From the NCBI GenBank assembly GCA_004194705.1, contig SADC01000021.1, forward strand, positions 248,001 to 312,000: a stretch of 64,000 nucleotides of DNA, written 5' to 3'. Position numbers and translations under genes: made by a program. The notes under the pieces are model-generated. The model was not told the origin of the DNA, searched no databases, and saw nothing but the letters and a program-made list of their open reading frames with translations. Numbering within the stretch: the first letter of the stretch is position 1; each line of letters opens with the position of its first letter. Shown here in pieces: positions 42,782-54,310 of the stretch. This DNA comes from Ditylenchus dipsaci (Eukaryota; Nematoda; Chromadorea; Rhabditida; Anguinidae).

Positions 42782-43198
42782 TTAGGTCAAGTCTGCCGAG
42801 GGTAAAGATGTAAGCCAATTTTCATTTGTGTGTGTCTGTACCAAGATCCTTGATTTAACATTGAGCGCGTTTAGATGGTTGAACTCAATCCGAAGCGCTT
42901 CTCCCTTGTCACTGAGTTCAAGGAAAGCAAAATGGTCAATATCCGAGAATACTAGAAGAAGAATGGACAGTTGCTTCCAGGCATGAAGACAATCTGGATG
43001 ATGCTCGACCAATGGAAGCAGTTCATATCGATAATTCCGGACATCGAAATGACATCGAAAAAATGGAATAAGAAGAGCTAAACAGCTAGCGTCCAAAATG
43101 ATTTTCGGTTCAGTTATAGCCCTTTGGATGCTGACGAATAAATGCCTTCTTATGTTATTTTTCTTTGCTTTGTTTATCTTTTGCGCCAGCGTGATCAC
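42782..43198 (-). CDS. unrecognised ORF, 138 codons
   Basis: The longest coding-like frame in the spacer: contains FVSIQRAITEPKIILDASCL, PFFRCHFDVRNYRYELLPLV and LELSDKGEALRIEFNHLNAL, ending SLPSADLT. It has no ATG at its 5' end (the open frame begins at a GTG), so it may be an internal or last exon; amino-acid content is protein-like. I see no domain that I recognise and no matching splice partner. It could be a host exon or transposon remnant. Confidence 0.3.
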   Translation of the reverse strand: MITLAQKINKAKKNNIRRHLFVSIQRAITEPKIILDASCLALLIPFFRCHFDVRNYRYELLPLVEHHPDCLHAWKQLSILLLVFSDIDHFAFLELSDKGEALRIEFNHLNALNVKSRILVQTHTNENWLTSLPSADLT

Positions 43199-43199
43199 G

Positions 43200-43940
43200 A
43201 CTGCATGTGTAGAAAAACACCGTGGTCTCTAAAAGGACTGAACATTAAGTCCAGGAAGCCTAAGAGTCCCACTGGGATTGGTTTTTCCCGACTTCAGGCG
43301 CAGGAGAAGGAAATCAGAGGTTTAGGACAGAATGGCTTGTTTGTTGCAGGAAAGAGACTGTAAATGTACTAACTACGCTTCTCAAGTTCGACCCTTCGCT
43401 ACTAAGGTCAAGAATTTCATTTTTTTTATCATTTTTTCTCTCGCCCAGGACTGCTCCATAAAAAAAATTGGGTTACGGTTCGAGAACGAGCTCAGTTAGG
43501 GCTATCTTTTAGTATATGAGGCTCCTTGATAGGGAAGGGTGGTCGTGCCTTTTCCGTGTGAGGTAAGTGAGTGCGCTCATCTCTAACCTACCATGCTCTC
43601 TGCGCCCTCTTCCAGGGCGTAGGCGCCTTGGGCGCTTGAGAATAAGAGATGCGCACACCCACATACCTTAGGCACAAATAACTAGAAAGTAACTCTAGAT
43701 GCGAAAAAAAAATGTATGCATACCAGAGTTTCTTTATGCGGTAGGCCCAGTCAACAAAAGTATGTTCAAATTCCATCTTTTTGTGGTAAAGAATTTTTTT
43801 TGTAAAAATCTATTTTTGTGTGGAAAAATGTGAAAAAATAACTTTTTCGTCATTATAAAAATTACTTAGGAGTCATTTAAACACTATTTTTAAAAAAGTG
43901 AAACCCCCAACCCAATAAGTGCCAAATTTCGGCCATTTTC
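43200..43940. other. stretch without a supported gene
   Basis: Contains the third copy of the dispersed repeat (43711-43748) and otherwise AT-rich unique sequence. A plus-strand frame at 43142-43363 has no recognisable similarity and I leave it unassigned. Confidence 0.3.
43711..43748 (+). repeat. dispersed repeat, copy 3 of 3
   Basis: ATGTATGCATACCAGAGTTT followed by CTTTATGCGGTAGGCCC; see 4451-4490 and 9987-10017. Confidence 0.5.
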
Positions 43941-43949
43941 TGAAATAAT

Positions 43950-43995
43950 CAACAGAATCGGAATCCTAGCGATTTCTCGGACTAAATTGACCAAA
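43950..43995 (+). repeat. duplicate of 42723-42768
   Basis: ATCAACAGAATCGGAATCCT and AGCGATTTCTCGGACTAAA occur almost unchanged at both places, 1.2 kb apart in direct orientation. Confidence 0.7.
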
Positions 43996-44334
43996 CACAT
44001 CTTAATCAGGTGAAAAGTGTCGGACCCAGCTAGGGCTCGATGTCTTGTAGGTTGTTGCTATATCGGAAGTTCGACTGTCACATTGTTAATATCACATTGT
44101 TAACCTTTTTGAAGGCACGAACACCTTGTCACCTATCAAAAACCTTATATACAGTGTCATTTACTTCGACAATAACTTTGGCTTTTTCGTAGTCTGTTTT
44201 GTAAACTTTGGAAAAATAAAGTATAAAAAGCCCATCGGTGCAAAAAATTAAAAATTAAAAAAAAGCATTATACACAGAAACGACAGAACAAAAAAAGATC
44301 TTTAGTCAAATCTTGTCACTCAGCTATTTGCGCA

Positions 44335-44430
44335 CTTTCTGCAGTGGCGAATAGCACAACCTATTCGTGCACTATCTTCAGTGGCGAATAGCATTATTCG
44401 TGCACTCTCTGCAGTGGCGAATAGGTTGAT
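44335..44430. repeat. ~29-bp tandem repeat with GTGGCGAATAG
   Basis: Three units of the type CGTGCACTCTCTGCAGTGGC plus GAATAG; adjacent words are partly self-complementary. Confidence 0.6.
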
Positions 44431-44473
44431 CTCTGCAAAATAGTCAAAACCTTTTCAAGGGTTTTTCACGGTC

Positions 44474-44546
44474 AGGAGACTTTGTCCCACTGGAAAACAA
44501 GAAAAGGGCGGAGTTAAAATCGTTTTCCAGTTGGGACAAAGTCTCC
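44474..44546. repeat. 73-nt hairpin
   Basis: GGAGACTTTGTCCCACTGGA plus AAAC pairs with GTTTTCCAGTTGGGACAAAG plus TCTCC across a loop of about 24 nt. One mismatch. May be a minimal MITE; no neighbouring duplication found. Confidence 0.7.
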
Positions 44547-44824
44547 ACTTTTTACTTAGTTATTCTTCTGGTGTTTCAAGTAAAATCAGCAGGGGGAGTA
44601 ACGCGATTTTTGGAAATTTCTAAAATCAAAAATGTTTTTTTCTTCAAAAAATACAATTAAATAACTGAGCTGCCATTTTGCCTTGAATAGAACTTTGACT
44701 ATGAGAGTTCAACAAAATGTTTCAAAAATATTTTTTAAACATTTTTCAGCATGTTTATTAACCACAACGTCATAGCACACCTGCTCGGTGCCAGTGTGGT
44801 TTTTATTTTTGTGTGTTTGACTTA

Positions 44825-45068
44825 TTAGTTTTGATCTATTGGTGTTGATTAGTGTAGAGAGCCTTGAGTTGTAAAAAGACAGTGGGACCTGCCAATGACA
44901 TGCGTCGTAAGGCACAGACAGAGTAGGCAGAGAAACAAATTTGTTGACAACAAGATTAAGCTGTTGGGGGTGAGGCAGAGAAATAATGTCATTACGTCTA
45001 AGGCAGTCATTTCGCTACTCAATGTCAAGCCTAGCCTGAATAATCAACACCAATAGATCAAAACTAAT
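44825..45068. mobile_element. small TIR element, ~244 bp
   Basis: 27-bp inverted ends TTAGTTTTGATCTATTGGTG plus TTGATTA (44825) and the complement ending near 45068. No gene inside. Confidence 0.6.
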
Positions 45069-45069
45069 G

Positions 45070-45910
45070 TATCGAAAAAATAACATTAACGAATCCATTC
45101 AATAAGCAGCGATGCTCTGTCATTGTAGCTATAAAACAGTGTTAAATAATACTTGGATATTTCTCTATCATGAAGATTTTTGTTCAAAGCTATATTTTGA
45201 CTTATAATGACAGCTAGAATGTCAAAATTTATTTAAACAATTTTCTAATTCTGATTCAGCTAATTCGATGGATTAGACTCAGCTTTTGAATATCACTAGT
45301 TTCAATCTTGTTGGAAAACAACAGTTTCGAACTTTGCGGCTTTCGGCTTTTAAATCCGAAAACCCGGAAATTTTCTTTTTTCGGCTGTCAGCTCAGTTCC
45401 GGGCCTCGTATACCCTACTAGTTCTATACATCTAATTAGTTTTACACCAGTACAAACTTACCTATTAAAAAATATTGCATTGAAAAAAAGTTATGAAGGG
45501 TGCAATGGGACTACTCAAATTGGCGACACACGTTTATTTAGCTATGAAGACTAGAGAAATTTGGTAGTTGAACAGTGGTGCTGGGTATAGTACAAGGTAG
45601 TGCGGGGGTATAGTACAGTTTTTTACATTATCTTTGCCTGCTTTGTGGCAATCCAGGTGTTTTCATTAAAATTTTCTGCGGTAAATTATAGTGTCGTGAG
45701 GGTAGGGTAGTGAGTGTTTAGTTGAACTCAGAATTTCACAGCCAATATAATAGTGCAAAGTTAAAAAAAAGAGAATTTATGATTCTCCTCTAAAATCCAG
45801 TTTCTGAATATCCATGTCTTTGACACTAAGAAGACCGAAACTTCACCTACAAATCACTTTTTAGGAAATGAAAAAAACAACATTTTGCGGTTATTTTCGC
45901 TTTAAATATA
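45070..45910. other. gene-free stretch
   Basis: AT-rich; only a short GGTATAGTACA duplication (near 45585-45615) stands out. Confidence 0.3.
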
Positions 45911-45916
45911 GCAATA

Positions 45917-46083
45917 CAGTCGACGCTCTCTATAACGACGCGCTTTATAACGACTTGCTCTTTATAACGAACCGGAAAAAGACCTATTTGGTCCTGAGCT
46001 AAGTCATTCAAGTCAGAACGACGCTCTCTATAACGACTTGGTTTATCCGGTCCCTTGAGAGTCGTTATAGTTAGCTTCGACTG
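45917..46083. mobile_element. pogo-like MITE with TATAACGACG arrays
   Basis: Flanked by TA (45915-45916 and 46084-46085). Ends CAGTCGACGCTCTCTATAAC and the complement of CAGTCGAAGCTAACTATAAC. The interior repeats CTCTATAACGACG and CTTTATAACGAC. Typical of pogo/Tigger miniature elements. Confidence 0.7.
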
Positions 46084-46089
46084 TAGTTT

Positions 46090-46570
46090 ACTATGACAAT
46101 AAGAGAAGTTGTGCAAGAGCAATCAATCAACAACATCAGTTTCACCCTGGAAGCTCCGAATCGTCCTTTTTAAATAGATTTGTCTTTTTTTGGGACCCCA
46201 ATTCTTTTTTTATTTTTAAAAAATTAGTCAAAATCTTTTTTTTTCGCTTCAAAATGGCAACAAGCACTGGATAAAATGACCCTTTTACTCCAAAAGTAGT
46301 CAAAATGTCCTCTTTTTACGCTCATGCCCTTTTTGAAATTTTTCATTCGGAGCCCTTTCTTAATTAGATATAAAAAATTGTACATTCATTATAAGCTTGA
46401 AAACAAAACAAAAAATAAATAGATCAAACATAAAAAACAGCATCCATGATGGTTCGAACTCGAAAGAATACTCTAGCGCAGAATGCTTTACAACTGGACT
46501 ACCTCAGCACACTCATTAGGGCACACCAGTGTTTCAATTTTTCACTTTTTTGGACAAGTCTCCTACCTCC
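46090..46570. other. gene-free stretch with a tRNA-like fragment
   Basis: On the minus strand 46450-46512 reads GAGGTAGTCCAGTTGTAAAG then GAGTTCGAACC, which look like Pol III A- and B-box words, but the acceptor stem does not close. I regard it as a possible tRNA-derived relic, not a gene. Confidence 0.3.
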
Positions 46571-46574
46571 GTTT

Positions 46575-46712
46575 TTTTTTACCGCCTTTTTAAAAGGCTG
46601 CAGGAAAAAAACTGCATGACCGCCTTTTAAAAAGGCTGTGGAAAATAAAACAGAGTTACCGCTTCTGAAAGGCGGTAAAATTTTAAAATAGTCTTACCGC
46701 TTTTTAAAAAGT
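46575..46712. repeat. ACCGCCTTTTTAAAAGGC direct and inverted repeats
   Basis: Four copies of TACCGCCTTTTTAAAAGGCT or its partial inverse. Each unit is a near-palindrome. Confidence 0.6.
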
Positions 46713-47089
46713 CTTGACTCACTAATTTACTGATTTTTCAAGCCACTTTTCTTTCATTTGACCAAGTTTACTGCGTGGTTCAATTCTTTGTGAAAGTTTA
46801 TGTCTGCAAGAGAGGCGCAAGATAAGTATACGTGTCTCAAAAAAGTTCAGATCAGTAATAACTAATATTTCTGAGAATTCCATCTGAATGCTTATTGTGG
46901 TCGACTCGCAATAGATAGTAATCATGCTGTGGCATTCCTTAGCACAATTCAAGTCGGCTAGCTGTTTTGACCTTACGCATGCTACCCATACATTGTCTTG
47001 AGTTTGCCTACTACTTATATTTGCTCCGGAATAGAAATGAGAATGAAAAGCATAATTTACTGGTGTCACGTTCCGTATTAAGTCGAACT

Positions 47090-47216
47090 TCGATAACCTG
47101 CACTCCGACAACCCGGTATCTCCAATAAACCGGCACATTTTCCAAATTGGCTGGTTGTCCGAAAAAATCAACAAAGTTAACCGGTCCCAGAAGTGCTGAG
47201 TTATTGCAATTCTACT
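47090..47216. repeat. pogo-like MITE remnant
   Basis: TCGAACTTCGATAACCTGCA, CCGACAACCCGG and AACCGGTCCCAGAAGTGCTG words in the style of the other pogo-type elements, ending ATTCTACTGTA. Left end not clear. Confidence 0.35.
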
Positions 47217-47489
47217 GTATACACAAATTCCGTGAAGACATTCTAAAAATTACTAACCACATTAACTAACTCTAGGAATCCAAATCTACAGGCTACCGCA
47301 TGTACACAAAACAAGCATAATAAACAAGGGATGCTTTATTGGATATAAGAAGGACCAAAGACAACTACAGATAAACGATCACATAAAACAAATGTTCTGA
47401 CTAAATTACTTTACTAAGACATTGGCTGCTGTAGACGAGAAGTTGATCTTTTCACCCCTATTGCGTCTATTCTCTTCTTCTCGCTAAAA

Positions 47490-47873
47490 TTAATTCTCGA
47501 ACACGAGACTATCAAAAGTAGATAGATAACCTGAAAGCAGTCGTTTGACTTCGCTGAAAAGAGATGTCACACTGCCTAACTTGATGTCATTCGAAAGCTG
47601 CTGCAGATGTTTACGCGCATACTAGAACCGAAAAAATGCACTCAAGGTAATGACTATCAACAACTTCTCACCTGCATCCCTGTGAGCGCTACAAACATTC
47701 GAATAATGTCGTTGGCACATTCGAAAATTCGGAAGATTCGAAGATCTCTAAGCACACGTTCTAGACCACAGTCACGCATAAACCCTATAGCACCTGGACA
47801 AAAAAAACTAAAAAATTATAAAGCAGAACAAAAGATATATACCATGAAGTTGGATCGCTTCATCACACACGTG
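47490..47873 (-). CDS. ACADVL-like: acyl-CoA dehydrogenase (VLCAD/ACAD9-like), C-terminal exons
   Basis: Three minus-strand exons encode the end of the catalytic domain of a mitochondrial very-long-chain acyl-CoA dehydrogenase-type flavoenzyme of beta-oxidation. Exon A (47873-47843) reads [10 protein letters not shown]. Exon B (47793-47672) reads [20 protein letters not shown], then [20 protein letters not shown]. Exon C (47621-47490) reads [20 protein letters not shown] and ends [13 protein letters not shown]. Introns of about 49-50 nt have GT...CAG/TAG ends, and AATAAA lies near 47330. The usual FEGTNDI motif is FECANDI here. The N-terminal 400 residues are not found upstream, where the inverted duplication begins, and about 150 residues expected at the C-terminus are missing. 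It is probably a gene fragment, possibly a pseudogene without stops. Confidence 0.7.
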
Positions 47874-48055
47874 CTAAACATTCTCCTACAACAAAATTGT
47901 AAATTAAAGGTACTGACAAGGTAAAAAGGTTAACCGAAGCAACGACTTTGCAATAGCAGCCCCAGCGACATACGATATCCCCAGCGAATGAGCGACATAC
48001 GGTCCCCTTCCCCGTAGATCCCCGTAGAGTCCCCCAAGATCATCCTCGAGAGAAA

Positions 48056-48277
48056 TCAGGATCTCGTCGTCTGGAGAGGACTGGAAGAAGAAACACTAAA
48101 TAAAGATTGCAACTGGGCTTTGACCCCTATTAAATCTGAAGTATTCAAGTTTGAAACAGCGTACTGTAAACCTTGAATGAGACTGGAGATGAGCGTCTTA
48201 TGATCAGGAGTGATCTCGACTGATTGCGCAAAACTGGATTTAATACAGCTTTTACTAACCTTATTGGCATACATCAT
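48056..48277 (-). pseudogene. relative of the Ser-rich ORF at 38248
   Basis: Starts MMYANKVSKSCIKSSFAQSV and continues EITPDHKTLISSLIQGLQYA, matching the first 45 residues of the ORF at 38248-38958. It then ends early (LQSLFSVSSSSPLQTTRS). The two share upstream sequence (TTAGCTGCTCTATTTGATG) and both sit at the outer edge of the duplicated arms. Lower identity than the arms themselves. Confidence 0.4.
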
Positions 48278-48414
48278 CAAATAGAGCAGCTAACAAAATC
48301 AAGATCCAAAATTAGAATAATGACTTTGAAACTAGACCCGTTCTATTGACCAATCTGGACAAGACAAAATCTGGATTTGTATTAACTTATTGAAATCTGG
48401 ACTATTAAAGGCTG

Positions 48415-49868
48415 CAATAGGTTTCCTGGGGAAACTATTGTATTGACTGGAAATGTCGTTCGATTGAACGCAACAATCCTTACATTACTCTACCAGACCA
48501 TATACTTTCACTAATTTTTTCAAGACAAAAAATGATGTGAAAAATACAGAAATTATAGTTATATGAAAGTTGATGTTTGTTTTATTTGCTACAGCGGAAT
48601 GCTTTTTCCTATATGCGAAAACTGACTTCCACATAAAAATCTAAGTTATGGCCCTGGGAATGTCAAAATATGTAAATTGTAGTTAGCCAAAATTTTCGAA
48701 TTTCTTTCTGTTGGGCAGCAGTATTTGCTCCACACAACACCTCCGGGTACACCAAAACAGACTAATGCACTTAAAACTGAGTTATGGGCCTTGAAATGCC
48801 AAAAAATTTAAATTATAGTGAACAGCAATTTTCGAATTTGTTTTGGTCGTTTCTCTCCCTTTGTTTGTTGTTTGTTTCTCCTCCCATACATTAGCTCCAA
48901 TGATTTAGAACAGCTCATTTGATAGCTGAAACTATGGCAGCGTGCTCTTTCCTATGTACTAACACCTATTTATGTACTTAGAACTGAGTTATGGACCTTG
49001 GAAGGCCGAAAAACGATGTTTGCCACCGTTAGGATTCGAACCTGCATAGTTAACTTTATGTCGTGACGACGGTAGATAACAGCGCTTTAATATAAGGCGG
49101 GGAGAAGGATGTCCAAAAAGCAAAACATCAATATTACTAGTCAAACATTTTGGAAAATTAATTTGAATAGTGCATTAGCCAAGTTCCAGTAAGTTAGCTT
49201 CGACCAAATTGTCGAAATTGGCAGATTTTTGCATAATTCTAATCATAAAAAAGTTGGCCAATAGACATCTGAAAGTGTTTGGTTGACATTGTTAATGAAC
49301 TTTTAGTGCCGCTCTAAACATAGAGACAGGCAATTGCACTCAAGCCCTTTATTTCAAGTGCTCCCACATTGTATACCTACAGGGTGTGTCGAAAAATCAA
49401 CTACTGCTAAAATTCCGAATTCATTTTTTATACGGTGTTTTAAATTAACATTATGATAGTTCTCGCTTGAATTTCTCACGACTGTTTTACAGAATCCTAC
49501 GTGAAATTAGGAAATTCTGAAGAATAGGGCCCGAAAATTATTTAATTCGGCTGGGGAGATCCTACCTACCGTATTTCTTCTAATTAAAAAAAAGATTTTT
49601 CAACCCTCGAAAATAGGGAAAATTCGCGATCGATCTTGAGATTTTCGCATGAAAATCCATAATTAAAAAAGCGGAATCGGTAAAGCTTGTGGGAGTTGAC
49701 AAAATGCACTAAACAACTCTGCAAAATGTTTGCTATGAGCAAAGATACAGACCCTCAAAGTAGGCAGTGCCGGTTTATCAGAGACAGCCGTTTAATTAGA
49801 GGAAATACGGCACGCAAAATTATTTTTAGGTGTTTAAGTTTGTTTTAAAGCACCCTGTACGAGACAAT
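48415..49868. repeat. inverted segmental duplication, arm next to copy B
   Basis: Inverse of 36648-38105. Here the arm is the true left flank of Polinton B, since GACAAT (49863-49868) is repeated at 61698-61703. Confidence 0.85.
49569..49810. mobile_element. MITE, duplicate of 36706-36948
   Basis: Inverse copy carried in the duplicated flank. Confidence 0.6.
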
Positions 49869-50377
49869 AGTAGTATGTTGGGCACGTACAGCGTATTTTC
49901 CCAAAACCGTAAATTTCATATTTTTCAATAATAAGACTTTTATATGCATTTTGCCACCTTTTTGTCACGATTTTCACCGCTTTTAAACAAAAAAAAATTT
50001 CAAAGCCCCAACAAGTTTTCAAATTATGGGTAACTTTGAAAATAGTCAATTTTCAGCAAAATAATCTCTATTTTCACAGTTTTTCATCTTTTTTCAAATT
50101 TTCAATTTTCAAATTTGACACTTTTTATCGACCTTTTCATCGAAATTTCGACGTTTTTCAAATTACCCGATTTTCGATTGGGTAACTCACCCAAACTAAG
50201 GGCTGTAATATTTTTCAGCTATTTCGCTGGAAAATTCACCTTTTTCTTTGAAAAATACTCTGTTCACCCGGCGCAAAAATATGGAGTAAAAAAGTAAAAA
50301 AATACAAATATATTTATATTGCTAAATTTTAACCGGGTAATAGTTCGGTTTTAATATTTTTTAATAGTCAATTTGAA
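49869..50377. repeat. Polinton copy B left terminal inverted repeat
   Basis: About 509 bp, same sequence as the A repeats; ends 5 bp before the polymerase stop codon. Confidence 0.95.
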
Positions 50378-50381
50378 TTAC

Positions 50382-53300
50382 TTAATATTTATATCCGTAC
50401 GGAATAGTGTCAATATGGTATTTATTTTTAAAACTGACAATTCTTTTGTCATAATCGAGCCGGAATACTTTCTCTTGATATTTATTCAAAATCAACTTCT
50501 TTTTTGAATCTCGAGTTATCTTTTTTTCGTCAATAATTTTGAAATTTTCAATACTTTTTGCGACTAATTTTTTCATCCCGTTATGATTAATAACTTGAGA
50601 ATTTCTAAAGTTCAACGTAAATCCTTTTACTTTAGTTTGGCAATTTTTTGATTTTGTATCAAAATGACTGTAACTTTTAGGTCCAGTCGATACCCAATCA
50701 TCGAATTCTGTTTCTAATTCGAGATCACCCAGCATATTTCCCGTTTTTATACTATTCGAGCAATTATCTATATAAACTACACTATCCGTATCAAATATAT
50801 TACAGAATCGCCTAACTCATCCAAAACTTCGTATAAACGCAATCTAGCGTTTGCGGTTGTAAAAGCTGCAAGATATTCGTTTGTATTGAAATTGTTCATT
50901 ACAAATATATCTTTAAACCGGTATGTAATTTCGTACATTTCGTCACTTAATTCTTGCATTTTGATTTCTTTAAGTTTTTCATCTAAAATTATTTCGTAAA
51001 AACGCTTCGGATCCGTTACTTGTTCCGTTTGAAATAAATTGTTTCTTTGTCCAAATTTACCCCATAATGAGTTCAAACAAAGTTTTGCTAAAGCTCTTTT
51101 ACCCGGATTTTTTTCAATTTTCTCGCCATCTAGTAAAATTCCGAGTTGTTTGAAATTCTCTTCGATATACTCAGACTTTGTGTGGGTTTTCGGTACACCA
51201 GATGATTCCTGCTTTATTTTGATAAACGTATTGATGTAATTTTTGAATAGTTCGGTAGATTTTTGCTTAAAATGGTGCATCTCGAAAATTTTCAAAATTT
51301 TGTAGCCTTTTTCTAAAGCTTTTTTAACTTCATTGGTACACCATGTACCGATCAAACTTTTTTGATTCTCATTATGGTTACAATCTTGAATTTGATGTTT
51401 TGCACAGGTATAACATAAAGGAAACATTAATTTTTCGTTATTTCTCATTTTGATTTTTACTGGTAAAATCGGGTGGTATAAATTATTCGGTGGTACAATT
51501 GACATTTTATCAATCCAAACCAGGAATCATCAAAATTTTTCGGTTTTTTTATCGTTTCGGGATGTCCGATCGGAAAATCGTCATAATATTGTACCGTCGG
51601 ATATAGTGAAACAAAGTCGACATATTTTAAAATTTCACCTTTTTTTGCTTTATATCTTAATTTTGTAGCGTTTGTGCGCCCACTGAAAAATGCATCACGA
51701 GGTACCAATTTTTCGACTATTTCTTTTGAAAATTCATTTTTAAAAGTTTTGAAATTTTTCGATTTTGAAAGAGTGTCAAATTCACATTCCCAAATTTCGA
51801 CTAATTTAAAGTTTTGACTAATTTCTGCGGATCTTTTCAAAGTTTTTCGTACAAATCTTTCATCGGTTTTTTGCTCAAATAGTTAACATCTGTCAATTTA
51901 TAGCATTTTTGGCACCCGTGCCAAAAACACCCTTGAAATTGATAAACTACTTGATTTTTTTCATCAAATCCGTCCACTTTTATACCCTTTATAGTTTTTT
52001 CACCTAAGTTTACGGCATGCTGAATAAAAATATTTTGTTGTTTTGCAATAAATTCAAGCCATAAAATAGATTTTTTACTATAGGTATCACTGTGGTTATT
52101 TTTACAACTCCGATCGAATTTTCGGGCATAAAATGTTTTTTGTAAATCGACATGCAAACTGATGCGATCGTCAAATATTGAAGCGGATCGACACCACAAA
52201 TTTCAATGAAATTTTTCCGTAATTCGAGTAATCCACGTCTCAAAATATTTACGTCGGAATCGCAATACTCTTTTAATTCGACCATAAAATCGAATTTTTT
52301 ATCTTTATTTGCATTATACCACTCGATAAAAGTATTTCGATCGTTTTCTTTAAATTATTATACCCGTAACAATTCATATCCGGTAATTTTCCGATATATT
52401 CATAATTTTCCGGTTTATTGAAATAATGTGGAAAATAACCCTTTTTAATTTCATCGATCCAAAGTTTTTGAAAAATCTTTTAAGGGCATAGGTAGTAAAT
52501 TCAAGGAATCTTGAATTTTCAATTTTAAGGTCGGAATTTCGAGTAACATTATCTTACTACCGCAATATATAGTATAAAATTTGACACCGTTTTTGACCAA
52601 ATAATTCAAAATAAAGTACGAGTCATATCCTTTTGCATTATGTGCGAAAACGGTATAGTTTCTGTGTTTTTCAGAAATCAAAAACTTGCAAAAATCGTCG
52701 ATATTCAAAAATTCTGAAGTTTTACCTTCAAAATCTTTAACGTTGGCATAATTTACCTCGTGAATATTTGTATGTTGGTGGCATTCAAAGTCGAAAAATA
52801 GGTACTTTTCTGAAGATTTTTTGAATTCACGCTTTTGAATAAAACAGTCGTGATTGATTTCGACATATTTGCTACAATTTTCACAGTTTTTATGCCCGCA
52901 AATGTGAGATTCGGGTGTTTTATCGATCCACTTGATTAATTTGCTACAACTTTCACATTTCCATACTGTAGAGCAAACTTTTTCTAAGTGATTTGTGTAG
53001 CAAATTTTGTTGATAAAGTAGCGAAAACACTTTTAACATCTTTGCCACTCTTTTTCCGAAATGTCATGTTTTTTAAACAAGAATGACACAAGCTATCTTT
53101 ACATTTAGTACAGCCGTCAATATTATTACTTTTAAATTTATGAATGTGACAAAATAACTCGATCCGAGAAAAGCCGTTATACTTTTGATTGTGTGAAAAT
53201 GGTTTTTGACTTTGTAAATGTACACCATATCTTCTTTTGCGATACCCGAGTAGATAAATTCATGACCATTTTCAGCGCAAATTACGTTAATTTGAATGCT

Positions 53301-54228
53301 TAGTTTTTGCTCGATTACTTTAATGTCATCCAAAGATCCCAGAAATTTTGCGTTTCTAAGTTGCAAATTTGTAGTAAATTTACTGCTAACTTTTTTTGTA
53401 ACGACAAGCGCGAATCTCGGATACTTTTTATATTGGATTCGGTTAATTTAGGTAGACCGAGTATCATAAATAAATTTTGAATATTTTGTTTATAGCTAAA
53501 ATATGTCAATGCTACTATAATCGATCTCGGTAAGCATAAATTATCATTGTTTTGAATTTGAATAATCGAGTGTTTTGACATTATAGCTTCTGATAAATTC
53601 AAAATTTTGGTACCTCTTTGACCATTCGGAATTTTCACTACTCGAACATTTATATTTAGATCACGTAAATCGATATTTTCATTGTACCGGATAAAATTAG
53701 TCAAATTTTCAACAATTAGTTGATACGGCGATATATCTTTCTCAAATCGAGTCATTCCAGTCGAAATCGGATTATTTAGTTGTGTATGTTGAATAATGAT
53801 ATCAAATCGATCGTTTTCTTTGATATTCAACATGCACAACATTTCGCGAAAAACTTTTTCCATAATTTCTAAGTCAACATAATCTTCAGTAAAATTAATC
53901 TGAAAATCGGCTTCCGTAGTATTAAATTTTCGATTCGTCTTTTTTCTAATTTCGACAATTTCACAGTTTTTATTCGATCTACCTACAGCCGATTTGACTT
54001 TTTTTGACTCAAAATCTTTAAAAAGTTCGTTTTTAAATTTAAAATTTTTGTCAGGAGTGATTTATGTTGAGAGTCAAAAAGTGAATCGTCGAAATTGAAA
54101 ACGTTGTACACTAAAAATTCTTGCATTTGCAAAATTGTCATTTTTCGAAGTTCGGTACTTTCTATAATTTTTAGTTTAGAAATTTCTGATCTTAAAAGAT
54201 CGCGTTTTGAAATTTTTTGAGAACTCAT
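50382..54228 (-). pseudogene. pPolB: protein-primed family B DNA polymerase, copy B
   Basis: Same gene as 32281-36134. Here it is in at least nine open pieces. Lesions private to B include shifts near 54045 (N-terminus), 52450, 52300, 52080-52190, 51838, 51500 (between motif A and motif B regions) and 50800 (within motif C, just after SVIY). Shared with A are the shift near 53335 and the TAA near 53034. Motif A (DFVSLYPTVQYYDD) and motif B (NSLWGKFGQR) are intact as words. B corrects one A lesion (the N-terminal shift near A 32565), so the lesions differ between copies. Confidence 0.9.
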
Positions 54229-54310
54229 GATTATTACCCACACTTTTTTAAAAGCGAAAAAAATCCATAGAAATCAAAAAACTTTTTTTGAAAATTTTTT
54301 GACTAGTTAA

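Noticed and set aside
46450..46512. tRNA gene on the minus strand
   Set aside because: A- and B-box-like words are present, but the acceptor stem does not pair; at best a relic.
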